Source of the DNA: an uncultured Bacteroidota bacterium
Lineage (GTDB): Bacteria; Bacteroidota; Bacteroidia; Flavobacteriales; Flavobacteriaceae
Direction: 5' to 3'
DNA: 64,000 nucleotides
NCBI GenBank assembly: GCA_902622575.1
Contig: CACNQJ010000004.1
Location: 1-64,000, forward strand
The notes beneath the pieces are model-generated. The model saw only the letters and a list, made by a program, of their open reading frames with translations. It did no database searches and was not told the DNA's origin. Numbering within the stretch: position 1 is the first letter of the stretch; each line of letters begins with the position of its first letter. Shown in pieces: positions 54,808 to 64,000 of the stretch. The translations under genes were made by a program, and so were the position numbers.

Positions 54808-57255
54808 ATGTCTAAAAACCTTGTAATAGTAGAATCACCTGCAAAAGCAAAAACAATTGAGAAGTTTTTGGGAGGTGAATTTAAAGTGGTTTCAAGTAAT
54901 GGTCATATAGCAGATTTACCCTCCAACGAACTCGGTATTGATCTTGAGAATAATTACAATCCTAAATACAAGGTAACCAACGACAAAAAAGATTTAGTAA
55001 AAAAATTAAAAAAGGAATTAAAAGGTGTAGAAACTGTATGGCTAGCTAGTGATGAGGATAGAGAAGGTGAGGCAATAGCTTGGCATTTGGCTGAAAATTT
55101 GGATCTCGATGAATCAAATACCAAAAGGATTGTTTTCAGAGAAATTACCGAAGATGCTATCAAAAATGCCATAAAAAACCCAAGACAAATTAATAAGGCC
55201 CTGGTGGATGCTCAGCAAGCAAGAAGAGTTATAGATCGATTAGTAGGATATAAAATATCTCCTATACTTTGGAGAAAAGTCAAGGGCGGTCTATCTGCAG
55301 GGAGAGTTCAATCTGTTGTTTTAAGACTAATTTCAGAAAGAGAAAAAGAGATTTCAAATTTTAACCCAGAATCTTCATTTAAAATTTCTGCTAATTTCAT
55401 AAGTAATGATAAATCAAAGTTTAAGGCTAAATATTTAAATAACATAAAAGATGATGACAATTTTAAATCTTTTATTGAAGGTTTCAAATATGCAATATTT
55501 AGCGTTGATGGTGTGAAAAAAAGCCCATTAATAAAGAAACCATCTGCCCCCTTCACAACTTCAACAATGCAGCAAGAGGCATCCAGAAAATTAGGATTTA
55601 ATGTTTCAAGAACAATGCAAACTGCACAAAAGTTGTATGAGGCAGGGCACATAACATATATGAGAACTGATAGTGTAACTCTTTCAGAAACTGCTTTGAA
55701 TTCAATTCATAGTACAATAAATTCAAAATATGGTTCTGAATATTCGCAGATAAGAAGTTTTTCAAATAAGAGCAGAAATGCACAACAAGCACATGAGGCA
55801 GTAAGACCCACTAATTTTGATATCAATATTTCGAATTTGGATTCAGATCAATCCAGTTTATACGATTTGATTTGGAGAAGAACACTGGCAAGTCAAATGT
55901 CTGATGCTAAAGTTGATAAAACTACTGTGAAAATAGTTTCGAATAATCATGAAGGTTTTTTCCAGTCAGTTGGTGAGGTAATAAAATTCGACGGTTTTTT
56001 GAGACTATACAGGGAGTCTAAGGATAATCAAAAAAATGATGAGTCAGAAAATACTGTTCTTCCAAATATTTTTGAAGGGGATATTGTTGAAAAAGAAAAT
56101 GTATTGGTTACTCAATTTTTCACCAAACCTCCATTTAGATTTACGGAGGCTTCTTTAGTAAAAAAGCTTGAGGAGCTTGGTATTGGTAGACCATCCACAT
56201 ATGCTCCGACTATAACCACCGTAATGAATAGAAAATATGTCTTCAAAGGCTTAAATAATGCTCAAAGTAGAGATATTATTGAGTACACAATCGATACAGA
56301 AGTTAATAAAACAGTAAAGTCTGAAAAGTATGGATCAAATAAAGGCAAATTAGTTCCAAGTGAGGTTGGTTTATTAGTTAATGAGTTTTTGACAAATAAT
56401 TTTAAAAATATAATTGATTATAATTTTACAGCATCTGTAGAAAGTGAATTTGATTCAATTGCAAACGGGTCAAAGGATTGGAAATCAATTATTCATAAAT
56501 TTTATGACCCTTTTAGTTCTGTAGTTGAAGATGTACAAAAAAATGCAAAGAGAGAAACTGGTGAGAGAATATTGGGAGTTGATCCAAAATCAGGCAGGCA
56601 ACTAAGTGTCAAGCTAGGAAAGTATGGCCCAATAGCACAAATTGGCAAAGTTGATGAAAAGGAAAAACCAATTTTTGCAAGCTTGCTTCCAGATCAACAA
56701 ATAAGTAAAGTAACTTTTGATGAAGCACTAAAACTTTTTGAATTACCTGTATATGTGGGTGACTTTGAGGGTGAAAGTGTGGAGGCTAATATTGGGAGAT
56801 ATGGCCCATATGTTCGATTTCAAAAAGTTTTCATACCAATTCCTGAGGGATATAATCCTTTTACGATTACAATTGAAAAATCTATCGAGCTTATTACAGC
56901 AAAAAGAGAAGCCCAAAAACCAATACTAGTATACAAATCTCATGACGTAACAAAAGGAAGAGGAAGGTTTGGTCCATACCTTAAATGGAATAATACTTTC
57001 ATCAATGTAAATAAGAATTATGATTTTGATAATTTAACAGAAGATGATTGTAAGCAATTAATTGAAGATAAAATTAAGAAAGACAAAGAAAAAATAATCA
57101 CTAATTGGTCTCCTGAAGGTATATCAATTGAAAAAGGTAGGTGGAATAAAGTGTATGTTATTAAAGGCAAAAAGAGAATACCTATCCCAAAAAACATTGA
57201 CCCCTTAAAGATTAGTCTTGCTGATGCTAAGGACTACTTAAAAATCAAGAAATAA
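54808..57255 (+). CDS. topA: DNA topoisomerase I
   Basis: This type IA topoisomerase relaxes negative supercoils. The 815-residue protein has the TOPRIM domain (LVIVESPAKAKTIEKFLG; ASDEDREGEAIAWH), the central gate with catalytic Tyr 284 in ITYMRTDSV and LEELGIGRPSTYA. It lacks the Cys zinc fingers of E. coli TopA; instead the C-terminus holds repeats of the GRYGPYVRF/GRFGPYLKW type, as in other Bacteroidota. The pseudo-ureohydrolase gene follows after 7 bases. Confidence 0.97.
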   Translation: MSKNLVIVESPAKAKTIEKFLGGEFKVVSSNGHIADLPSNELGIDLENNYNPKYKVTNDKKDLVKKLKKELKGVETVWLASDEDREGEAIAWHLAENLDLDESNTKRIVFREITEDAIKNAIKNPRQINKALVDAQQARRVIDRLVGYKISPILWRKVKGGLSAGRVQSVVLRLISEREKEISNFNPESSFKISANFISNDKSKFKAKYLNNIKDDDNFKSFIEGFKYAIFSVDGVKKSPLIKKPSAPFTTSTMQQEASRKLGFNVSRTMQTAQKLYEAGHITYMRTDSVTLSETALNSIHSTINSKYGSEYSQIRSFSNKSRNAQQAHEAVRPTNFDINISNLDSDQSSLYDLIWRRTLASQMSDAKVDKTTVKIVSNNHEGFFQSVGEVIKFDGFLRLYRESKDNQKNDESENTVLPNIFEGDIVEKENVLVTQFFTKPPFRFTEASLVKKLEELGIGRPSTYAPTITTVMNRKYVFKGLNNAQSRDIIEYTIDTEVNKTVKSEKYGSNKGKLVPSEVGLLVNEFLTNNFKNIIDYNFTASVESEFDSIANGSKDWKSIIHKFYDPFSSVVEDVQKNAKRETGERILGVDPKSGRQLSVKLGKYGPIAQIGKVDEKEKPIFASLLPDQQISKVTFDEALKLFELPVYVGDFEGESVEANIGRYGPYVRFQKVFIPIPEGYNPFTITIEKSIELITAKREAQKPILVYKSHDVTKGRGRFGPYLKWNNTFINVNKNYDFDNLTEDDCKQLIEDKIKKDKEKIITNWSPEGISIEKGRWNKVYVIKGKKRIPIPKNIDPLKISLADAKDYLKIKK

Positions 57256-57262
57256 TAATATT

Positions 57263-58399
57263 TTGATTCTAGAATATTTTAACCCTGTAGAAAAAAATGT
57301 TTTGGATTTCACCAACAGGCTTAGCTCAACCAATTTTGGTAATAAAATTGGAATAAATGGCCGAGATGGTTTTGATGGTTTTGAGAAGACTGATATTGTA
57401 GTTTTCTCAATAAATGATTACAGAGACGATCAATCAGTTAAAAAATCATTTAACGCAGATAAAGATTTTAGAAAAAAACTTTATGGCTTACATTATGGTA
57501 ACTGGAAATTTAAATTATATGATTTAGGTAATCTAATCAGTGGAGATAGAGTTTCAGATACCAAATTTGCTATTGAAAAAATTATTGAGCATTGCAATAA
57601 TAATGAGGTCTTTGTTATTACTGTAGGGGGTACTCAGGTGATGACCTCAACCTGTTATAATTCACTCAAGAGGTACTTGAATAAAATTAATTTAGTAACT
57701 ATTAATAATAGATTTGATTTTATCAAAAATAATAATGTTGAGGAGTCATATTTATCGAAGATAATCATGGATGAGGACAATAAACTTAATCAATATTCTA
57801 ATATTGGATTTCAAAAACATCTAACATCCACAGATGAAATTGAATTGATTGATAAAATGAAGTTCGAAGCCTTGAGTTTAGGAAAAGTAAAATCAAATCT
57901 GATTGAAGCAGAACCAATTCTAAGAGATGCAAACATGGTTTCATTTAATATAATGTCCATAAAGTCAGGTGATATAAATAATGCTCATCAATATCCAAAT
58001 GGCTTAACCTCACATGAATTTTGCTCACTAGCTATGTATTCTGGATTGAGCTCAAATACAAAGGTTGTTTCTTTTTTTGAGAATTGGGATTTTAAGATAA
58101 TAAATTCTTTATTAGCTGAATCAGTATGGTACACTGTTGATGGTTTTAATTCAAGATTTGATGAAAATCCTCATGACAGCTCTGAAGATTTTATTACATA
58201 TTTCATTGATGTTGATAATTATAAATTCAAGTTCTTTAAAAGTTTAATCACTGGAAGATGGTGGGTTGAGTTTTTAAACGATGAATTAATTAATGTTGAA
58301 AAAGATATTATTTCTTGTATTTCTAACGATTATTACAACTGTAAGAATAATATCATTTCGGAGAGGATCATAACAAGATTAAAAAACAAAATAACATGA
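57263..58399 (+). CDS. Degenerate ureohydrolase (arginase/formimidoylglutamase fold) protein
   Basis: TTG at 57263 begins a 378-residue protein of the arginase-fold group that is often annotated formimidoylglutamase in flavobacteria. The metal sites of true members (GGDH or GGGH, DxHxD, SxDxD) are replaced by GGTQ (122-125), INNRFDF (147-153) and SFNIMSIKSGD (227-237). The fold is suggested by the order and spacing of these segments, but a dinuclear Mn site is not possible in the usual form. It is 7 bases behind topA and about 60 before gldK. A structural or regulatory role linked to T9SS is an inference. Confidence 0.8.
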   Translation: MILEYFNPVEKNVLDFTNRLSSTNFGNKIGINGRDGFDGFEKTDIVVFSINDYRDDQSVKKSFNADKDFRKKLYGLHYGNWKFKLYDLGNLISGDRVSDTKFAIEKIIEHCNNNEVFVITVGGTQVMTSTCYNSLKRYLNKINLVTINNRFDFIKNNNVEESYLSKIIMDEDNKLNQYSNIGFQKHLTSTDEIELIDKMKFEALSLGKVKSNLIEAEPILRDANMVSFNIMSIKSGDINNAHQYPNGLTSHEFCSLAMYSGLSSNTKVVSFFENWDFKIINSLLAESVWYTVDGFNSRFDENPHDSSEDFITYFIDVDNYKFKFFKSLITGRWWVEFLNDELINVEKDIISCISNDYYNCKNNIISERIITRLKNKIT

Positions 58400-58457
58400 A
58401 TTTAATGCAAAAGTGTTATTTTAGGGCACAACTTTTGATCCAACTTAGGTGACAACT

Positions 58458-59867
58458 ATGAGAAAAAGTTTAGTTATATTATTGATTTTCGCAATATTTA
58501 TCTCTTGTTCAAAAAATGATAGAGGAGAATTAATAGGTGTTAAGGCTAACAAATTTTTTTCCGATAAACCTCATGGCATGGTATTAATTCCATCTGGATC
58601 ATTTACTATGGGTCCATCAAATCCAAGTGTAGTATTAGACCAAAATCCTACTTTGAAGACAGTTTCTGTTAAAGCCTTCTATATGGACGAAACTGAAATA
58701 ACAAACAGCGAATATAGACAGTTTGTAAATTGGGTTAGAGACTCAGTTGTCAGAAATGAATTAGCCATTGCATCATATTACAAGATTGGCGAGGAGGTTA
58801 AAGAGGATGATCCTCTTTGGGATTTCATGCCAATTTACAATAGAGTAGGTGATGGAGAGGAAAAAACTGCATATCAGGAGTACCTTGAAGAAAATGGATT
58901 AGGAATTTTAGACATTGAGAATAAATCCACATATAGATTAAATTGGGATGCCAAGATACCATGGGAAAGATCAGATTATTTGGATGCTAATTATGCTGCA
59001 GTGCTTGAAGGTGGTATTGGACCTGACTTACTTGAGGATTATGAAGGTTTTTTTATTCCAGCTGACTCTACTCCAAATGCACTCAGAGCATTTAGAACAA
59101 AAAGAATCAAGTATAATTATCGTGAGTTTGATTCTGAAAATAACAAATGGAGCGATTACAAAGAATTAGAAGTATACCCTGATACGACAGTTTGGTACAA
59201 AGATTTTTCCTACAGCTACAACGAGCCAATGCACAATGACTATTTTTGGCATGATGCGTATGCTGAATACCCTGTTGTTGGTGTATCGTGGGAGCAGGCT
59301 AAAGCATTTGCACACTGGAGAACTTTTTACAAAAATCAACATCAGAGAAAGGCAAGAAAAAATATTCAGTTAGTTAGTGACTATAGGCTACCAACAGAAA
59401 CAGAATGGGAATATGCAGCTAGAGGAGGACTTGAAAGAGCTGAATATCCTTGGGGTGGACCTTACACATATGATGACAAAGGATGTTTCTTAGCAAATTT
59501 TAAACCTGAAAGAGGTGATTATATTGCAGATCAAATTTTGTATACAGCTGAAGCTGAGTCATATTGGCCAAATGATTATGGGCTTTACAATATGTCGGGA
59601 AATGTAGCTGAATGGACTGACTCAAACTTTGAAAAGGGGGCTAATGATTTTGTAGCAGCACTTAATCCTACCATTGAGGGATCTGAGAATAATAAATTTA
59701 AGGTTGTAAGAGGAGGATCATGGAAAGACGTTGCTCATTTCTTAAAAGTTTCTACTAGAGACTATGAAGAAAGAGGAAAAAAAAGATCATATATTGGCTT
59801 TAGAACGGTTCAAAGTTACCTTGGAGAGGATGTTGGTTTTCAAGAAAACCCAAATAAAATATTTTAA
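58458..59867 (+). CDS. gldK: T9SS/gliding lipoprotein GldK (PorK)
   Basis: GldK forms, with GldN, the large periplasmic ring of the type IX secretion system under the outer membrane. The start is taken at ATG 58458 (MRKSLVILLIFAIFISC, Cys 17), not the GTG nine bases earlier. The body is a formylglycine-generating-enzyme-like domain: HGMVLIPSGSFTMG, FYMDETEITNSEYRQFV, VGVSWEQAKAFAHWR, RLPTETEWEYAARGG, NMSGNVAEWTDSNF, VRGGSWKDVAHFLKVSTR. The active Cys residues of true FGE are not evident. It leads gldKLMN. Confidence 0.96.
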   Translation: MRKSLVILLIFAIFISCSKNDRGELIGVKANKFFSDKPHGMVLIPSGSFTMGPSNPSVVLDQNPTLKTVSVKAFYMDETEITNSEYRQFVNWVRDSVVRNELAIASYYKIGEEVKEDDPLWDFMPIYNRVGDGEEKTAYQEYLEENGLGILDIENKSTYRLNWDAKIPWERSDYLDANYAAVLEGGIGPDLLEDYEGFFIPADSTPNALRAFRTKRIKYNYREFDSENNKWSDYKELEVYPDTTVWYKDFSYSYNEPMHNDYFWHDAYAEYPVVGVSWEQAKAFAHWRTFYKNQHQRKARKNIQLVSDYRLPTETEWEYAARGGLERAEYPWGGPYTYDDKGCFLANFKPERGDYIADQILYTAEAESYWPNDYGLYNMSGNVAEWTDSNFEKGANDFVAALNPTIEGSENNKFKVVRGGSWKDVAHFLKVSTRDYEERGKKRSYIGFRTVQSYLGEDVGFQENPNKIF

Positions 59868-59897
59868 TAAAAATTATAAAACTAAAAATTAAGAATT

Positions 59898-60467
59898 ATG
59901 AAAAAACAATTATTACCAGATAACGTATTTGAGTTATTATTTGGTGTAGGTGCAGGAGTTGTTATTATTGGCGCATTACTAAAAATTATAAATGGTTCAT
60001 TAATATTTTCAGCTAATACATGGCTTATCGTAGGTCTTTCAGTTGAAGCTGGAATCTTTGTTTTATCAGGTATCCAAGGTTTTTTACTTAGCAAAAAGGA
60101 TGAAGAGGATGATGTCGTTAGTACAATTGCAGTTGAGACAGCAGAATTACAAAAAGCTGTTGATGGTACTGTAAAAGGACTTTCAGAACTAAATTCCAAC
60201 ATATCCAACGCTTCAGTGGCAACTGCTTCAATCAAAGTACCCACTGATATGGGAAGAAATACTGAAGATTTTAATAAAGGCTTAGCATCTGCCTCATCTA
60301 ACATTCAAGAAGTCGCTAAAGTTCTCAATAATTTAAAGGAAACAGTTGAAGCATTTGAGAATGTAAACATGCCTGAAGGTCTTGGAGATGAGATGCAAAA
60401 AATGAAAAATACTGTTAAAGAATTAAATGCTAAGTATGAAGCTATGCTTGGTGCAATGAACAAGTAA
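59898..60467 (+). CDS. gldL: T9SS motor protein GldL (PorL)
   Basis: GldL is the inner-membrane stator-like subunit that, with GldM, converts proton flow into motion for secretion and gliding. The 189-residue protein has two helices (about 12-31 and 41-64). Helix 2 carries Glu 50 in GLSVEAGIF, matching the proton-path Glu 49 of F. johnsoniae GldL. A cytoplasmic coiled-coil tail follows. It is somewhat shorter than the 215-residue F. johnsoniae protein. Confidence 0.96.
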   Translation: MKKQLLPDNVFELLFGVGAGVVIIGALLKIINGSLIFSANTWLIVGLSVEAGIFVLSGIQGFLLSKKDEEDDVVSTIAVETAELQKAVDGTVKGLSELNSNISNASVATASIKVPTDMGRNTEDFNKGLASASSNIQEVAKVLNNLKETVEAFENVNMPEGLGDEMQKMKNTVKELNAKYEAMLGAMNK

Positions 60468-60470
60468 GAC

Positions 60471-62177
60471 ATGGCTGGATCCTCAGGAAAACAAACAAGA
60501 AGCCAAAAACTTCGACAGAACATGATAAACATGATGTACCTCGTGTTTATTGCAATGCTTGCACTTCAAATAAGTAAAGAAGTTTTAGCTACACTAGGTG
60601 TTCAGAGCGAAGATATGGAAAAATCAACTGCAGAGCTGAAAGCTTCGATTGATAGTGCATACAATATTATTGACCAAAACAGTAATCAGGATTATTATAA
60701 AATCCCATCTGAAGAGCTGCCAAAATTGAAAGAAATTACTGATGATTATTTCAATTTTATTCAAAATATGAAAGATTCACTAATTGGAATAGATGATAAT
60801 AATTATATGATAGACGTTGAATATGTTGATGAGGATGGAAATGAAAAAGTTAGTCAAAGAAGAGATTACCAAGTAATGGATAAAAGTAATTATTTGGATG
60901 AAGTTTTTTTTATTAATGATGGTGTTACTCCAAAGGGTCAAAAATTTATTGATTATTTTAAAGGTTTTTCTGGTAAAGTAGAATCTGTACTTGACTCAAT
61001 CAAAGAGAGAGATTCAAGAACAGTACAATCTAATTATGGATTCTCCAGTGCATTATCAAATCTTTCTCTAAGATTTGATTACCCTAACGATGATAAAGTT
61101 GTTAATAGAGACGGAATTAAAGAGGATTGGATTTATTATAACTATGAAAAATTCCCTTTAGTTGCTTCTTTAGCAAAATTTACTAAGATTCAGTCTGACA
61201 TTAGAACTGTTGAATATGAAATTTTAAATTCTCTTGTTAGCAAAACAAAGGATCGTCAGTTGAGTTTTGATTCAAAAAGTACTTTACTTGAAACAGATAA
61301 ACAAGCTTATTACACAAACAGCACTGTTGATGCCAAAGTAGTTGTAGGAAATACTGATTCAAGTTTTAAACCTGATAGAGTAGACTTAAAGGTTGATAAT
61401 ATTAAATTAAAGGATTCAGAATTTGAAGTTGTTGATGGTAAGATCAAGCTTAATAAAAGATTCTCATCTCCAGGAATAAAAAAACTTTATGGTTTTTTGT
61501 TTTTTGATAATAATGGAAATACTGATAGTCTTTTAGTGGATACTGAATTTTATGTTATACCTAAACCCAATGAAGCTATTGTATCACCTGTTAATATGCA
61601 GGTTTTTTATATAGGTCTTAGAAATGAAATTGCTGTGGCCTTCCCTGGAATTGCTGATTTAACATCAATAAGAGTAGCTGGTAAAAATGGTACAATTTTA
61701 AAAACTGGATCAAGATATTTTGCTGCACCTAATGCTGGGGTAGAAAGTATGGATGTCGTTGTTTCAGGAAAAGCAAATGATGAGGTCATCACAAGTTTAG
61801 TTAATTTTAGAGTTGAAGATGCTCCACCAGGAAGAGGATCTGTTTTTGAGAGAGTTGGTGGTCAGGATTATAATTTTATCAATAGTGATAAAATATCCAA
61901 AGAGTCTCTCCTTTATGGATTAATCAGAGGTGAAAAGCCACCTGGATTTTTGTATGATTATGATATTAATGTTGAGTCATTTCAAATTACGGTCGGTAAC
62001 TTACCAACAAGAACTGTACAAGGAAATAAGATTCAAAATAGTAATGAGGCAGTTAGGGATATTAATGGAGCAAACAGAGGATCTAGTGTCACTGTCACAG
62101 TCTTAAAAGCAGTTAAAATCGATGGAGATTTAAAATCTCCAACCAATGTCGAACCATTTGTAGTTACAATTAAATAG
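60471..62177 (+). CDS. gldM: T9SS motor protein GldM (PorM)
   Basis: GldM spans the periplasm from the GldL motor to the GldKN ring. The 568-residue protein has a cytoplasmic basic start (SSGKQTRSQKLRQNM), one helix (about 18-36, INMMYLVFIAMLALQIS) and a four-domain periplasmic part ending with the D4 region (about 480-568, GQDYNFINSDKISKESLL). It is three bases after gldL and one before gldN. Confidence 0.97.
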   Translation: MAGSSGKQTRSQKLRQNMINMMYLVFIAMLALQISKEVLATLGVQSEDMEKSTAELKASIDSAYNIIDQNSNQDYYKIPSEELPKLKEITDDYFNFIQNMKDSLIGIDDNNYMIDVEYVDEDGNEKVSQRRDYQVMDKSNYLDEVFFINDGVTPKGQKFIDYFKGFSGKVESVLDSIKERDSRTVQSNYGFSSALSNLSLRFDYPNDDKVVNRDGIKEDWIYYNYEKFPLVASLAKFTKIQSDIRTVEYEILNSLVSKTKDRQLSFDSKSTLLETDKQAYYTNSTVDAKVVVGNTDSSFKPDRVDLKVDNIKLKDSEFEVVDGKIKLNKRFSSPGIKKLYGFLFFDNNGNTDSLLVDTEFYVIPKPNEAIVSPVNMQVFYIGLRNEIAVAFPGIADLTSIRVAGKNGTILKTGSRYFAAPNAGVESMDVVVSGKANDEVITSLVNFRVEDAPPGRGSVFERVGGQDYNFINSDKISKESLLYGLIRGEKPPGFLYDYDINVESFQITVGNLPTRTVQGNKIQNSNEAVRDINGANRGSSVTVTVLKAVKIDGDLKSPTNVEPFVVTIK

Positions 62178-62178
62178 T

Positions 62179-63036
62179 ATGAACAGATTAGCCCTTTTAA
62201 TAGTTTCGTTTTTTGTTTTTGTAAGTTCTTACAGCCAGTCTAACCTACTAAATGCAAAAAAGCCATCACAGATTGGTAATGAAATTATTAAATCTGAAAA
62301 CAAATCTATTGAATATCCTGAAATTGATGATACAGACGTTTTGTGGTCCAAAGTCGTATATGAATTTATTGATTTAAATGAAAAGCTCAACTTCCAACTT
62401 CTTTTCCCTGTAAATGATGAACAGTACAGTTCCACAAGAAAATCCCTTTGGAAAATTATTAGAGAAAATGTTGAAAACGGAAATATTGATGAAGTATTTG
62501 ATGTTAGAAATGATAATTTTTTAAGCTCTAACAAAATTACTGGTATCGATAAAATAAAGGACTTTTATGGTAGTAAGTTTACACCTGGTGACTCCAGACC
62601 GCAAACGTACGCAACTTCATCTGACATAACTGGCTATAAAATTAAAGGAGTTTGGTTTTTTGATAAAAGACACTCAGAAATGAAATATAGACTACTTGGA
62701 ATACAACCAGTAGGTAGAAATTTAAAAGAGGCAGGAAAAGAACAAGGATATTTTTGGATCTGGTATCCATCTATAAGAGATATTTTGAATAATCACATGG
62801 TCTTCAATGACAAAAACAACAACAACCGTATCTCATTTGATGACCTTCTTGTAAATAGACGATTCAGCTCTTACATCTATAAATATGATAATGTTTATGG
62901 AGATAGAACCATCAGAGATTACATTAGACAAAGAAACGGTGAGTCAAACAGACAATACCAACTTAGACTCATAATGGAGTCAGAAAGAATTAAAAAAGAA
63001 ATTCTTGACTTTGATGTTGATATGTGGGGTTATTAG
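62179..63036 (+). CDS. gldN: T9SS/gliding protein GldN (PorN)
   Basis: GldN is the periplasmic partner of GldK in the T9SS ring. The 285-residue protein has a signal peptide (to about 20, FVSSYSQ) and the family segments DDTDVLWSKVVYEFIDLNEKLN (in part), ITGYKIKGVWFFDKRHSEMKYRLLGIQPV (in part), FWIWYPSIRDIL and FDDLLVNRRFSSYIYK. It is the last gene of gldKLMN. Confidence 0.97.
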   Translation: MNRLALLIVSFFVFVSSYSQSNLLNAKKPSQIGNEIIKSENKSIEYPEIDDTDVLWSKVVYEFIDLNEKLNFQLLFPVNDEQYSSTRKSLWKIIRENVENGNIDEVFDVRNDNFLSSNKITGIDKIKDFYGSKFTPGDSRPQTYATSSDITGYKIKGVWFFDKRHSEMKYRLLGIQPVGRNLKEAGKEQGYFWIWYPSIRDILNNHMVFNDKNNNNRISFDDLLVNRRFSSYIYKYDNVYGDRTIRDYIRQRNGESNRQYQLRLIMESERIKKEILDFDVDMWGY

Positions 63037-63112
63037 TAGTACTCACTAAAATTCAATATCATCTTTATTGTCTCACACATTTTTATTAAATTCATAAATT
63101 AACTTTTTAAAA

Positions 63113-63688
63113 ATGAAAAATATATTATTTCTATGTGGTCTATTTCTAATAGTATCATGTGCAGACGTTAATAATTCTAGTGCAGTTTCAGCTGAAAATC
63201 AGGCAAAATTTGAGCAGCATGTAGAATCTTTTAGAACCTTTGCAAAAGGTTTTAATGCAGAGGATATGGATATGACTTTGAGTGTTGTGTCAGAATCTGT
63301 TCAGTGGAGCCCACCTCACTACAATGGTGGTGAGCTTATCGGTTATGATGGATTCAAATCCGCAGTACAAGGTTATTTCGATGACTTCGACGATATTGTA
63401 TTCATGGAAGGTGAGGGCCCAAACATGAATCCTGATGCTAATCCAAATGAAAATTCAGCTTACTGGTCTGGATCTTTATACTCAAGTGCAACTCCAACCG
63501 ACAGCCCTAATGGACTTAGAGTTTATGGTCTTTGGAAGTGGAAACATACTGAAACTGGGGCTGAAGGTGGCAACAAGTGGTATGCCTTAATAAATTTTGG
63601 TGATGATGGAAAAATCACAGGCTTCAGTGACTGGATGGATGTAAATGGAATGGCGGTGCAGATTCAGAACTTTGTAAATAATAACTAA
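63113..63688 (+). CDS. NTF2-like lipoprotein
   Basis: The 191-residue lipoprotein (lipobox IVSC, Cys 16) has an NTF2/SnoaL-like pattern: a helical start (FEQHVESFRTFAKGFNAEDM), LSVVSESVQWSPPHYNGG, IGYDGFKSAVQGYFDDF, then beta strands with LRVYGLWKWKH and WYALINFGDDGKITGFSDWMD. Such folds bind small ligands or act as dimer modules; no catalytic set is recognisable. A related gene follows at 63701. Confidence 0.75.
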   Translation: MKNILFLCGLFLIVSCADVNNSSAVSAENQAKFEQHVESFRTFAKGFNAEDMDMTLSVVSESVQWSPPHYNGGELIGYDGFKSAVQGYFDDFDDIVFMEGEGPNMNPDANPNENSAYWSGSLYSSATPTDSPNGLRVYGLWKWKHTETGAEGGNKWYALINFGDDGKITGFSDWMDVNGMAVQIQNFVNNN

Positions 63689-63700
63689 AAAAAAAATTAT

Positions 63701-64000
63701 ATGAAAAAATTAATACTAATATTTCTAACAACCTTATTTATCGGTTGTAATACTGCGCCTGCTGGTGTTCAAGTTACATTTGATGATGAAAAATCAAATA
63801 CCTTAAAAGAGGCTTATGTCAAATATTTAGATCAAACTTTTGATGGAGATATATGGTCTGAAGATTTACAATTTTATGGAAATTCAACTGAGCCAATTGG
63901 TTATGATGAAGCTATGTCTTTAATTGGTACTCATCACGAATTTTATGATAACATTTCTATGAGTTGGGGAGATGGTGAGGAAGTGAACGAAATTGCATTT
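63701..64000 (+). CDS. NTF2-like lipoprotein (3' end cut by window edge)
   Basis: ATG at 63701 opens 100 codons without a stop. A lipoprotein signal (MKKLILIFLTTLFIGC, Cys 16) is followed by a helical start (LKEAYVKYLDQTFDGDIWSE) and EPIGYDEAMSLIGTHHEFYDN. The IGYD segment and spacing match the preceding gene, so the two are probably tandem paralogues. Confidence 0.75.
   Translation, partial: MKKLILIFLTTLFIGCNTAPAGVQVTFDDEKSNTLKEAYVKYLDQTFDGDIWSEDLQFYGNSTEPIGYDEAMSLIGTHHEFYDNISMSWGDGEEVNEIAF

Overview
The window is a dense, AT-rich chromosomal segment from a member of the Bacteroidota, almost certainly a marine-type flavobacterium (Flavobacteriia). The evidence is the type IX secretion/gliding genes gldK-gldL-gldM-gldN and gldD, many TonB-dependent receptors, Bacteroidota promoters of the TTG-N17-19-TAnnTTTG type, few visible Shine-Dalgarno sequences, and gene orders typical of the class (ftsX-DUF3098-uppP-truB; purH-mreBCD-mrdA-rodA; miaB-sigma54 activator-lptE-TPR-secG-groES-groEL). 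About 64 genes are packed with short gaps, frequent 1-20 bp overlaps and many TTG/GTG starts, which suggests a streamlined genome. No tRNA, rRNA, insertion sequence, prophage or CRISPR array was seen. No gene-free stretch exceeds about 170 bases.

Layout. 1-671: end-truncated CBM9-like lipoprotein. 806-3858: energy-transduction operon (ExbB, small membrane protein, two ExbD, outer-membrane beta-barrel). 3977-6880: large TonB receptor ending in a terminator. 7016-8807: ATP synthase beta and epsilon. 8823-12717: TonB receptor facing an amidohydrolase and recX. 12755-14783: RNase G, a 29-residue very basic ribosomal-type protein and HU. 14882-17793: mutY-ssb-gldD-EamA permease. 17786-21170: paired M16 peptidases. 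21311-23791: L21, L27, a phosphopantetheinyl transferase, PnuC and a NadR-like kinase. 23798-28557: small His/Cys membrane protein, a His/Asp-rich (zinc-type) TonB receptor, then a TPP riboswitch and its TonB receptor. 28554-30935: Rieske-like lipoprotein, greA, HIT, DUF3127, aat. 30924-33502: truB, uppP, DUF3098, ftsX. 33602-36293: leucyl-tRNA synthetase interrupted by a frameshift in a 9-A run. 36290-41456: lpxB, surE, tail-specific protease, ABC permease. 41457-48426: rod-shape/elongasome operon plus purH. 48506-54639: groEL-groES-secG-TPR-lptE-sigma54 activator-miaB. 54808-58399: topA and a degenerate arginase-fold protein. 58458-63036: gldKLMN. 63113-64000: tandem NTF2-like lipoproteins, the second cut by the window end.

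Functional themes. The window holds core parts of the cell envelope (lipid A, undecaprenyl phosphate recycling, elongasome, LptE, SecG, T9SS motor and ring), outer-membrane uptake with its ExbBD energisers, cofactor salvage (thiamine and/or nicotinamide riboside), and translation/replication housekeeping. I see no self-contained unknown system such as a defence island or mobile element. The items most worth a second look are the leuS frameshift at A9, the pseudo-ureohydrolase wedged between topA and gldK, a DUF3127 protein with an SSB-like tail, gldD without gldE, and the TPP-riboswitch receptor near a PnuC/kinase pair whose substrate may be thiamine rather than nicotinamide riboside.
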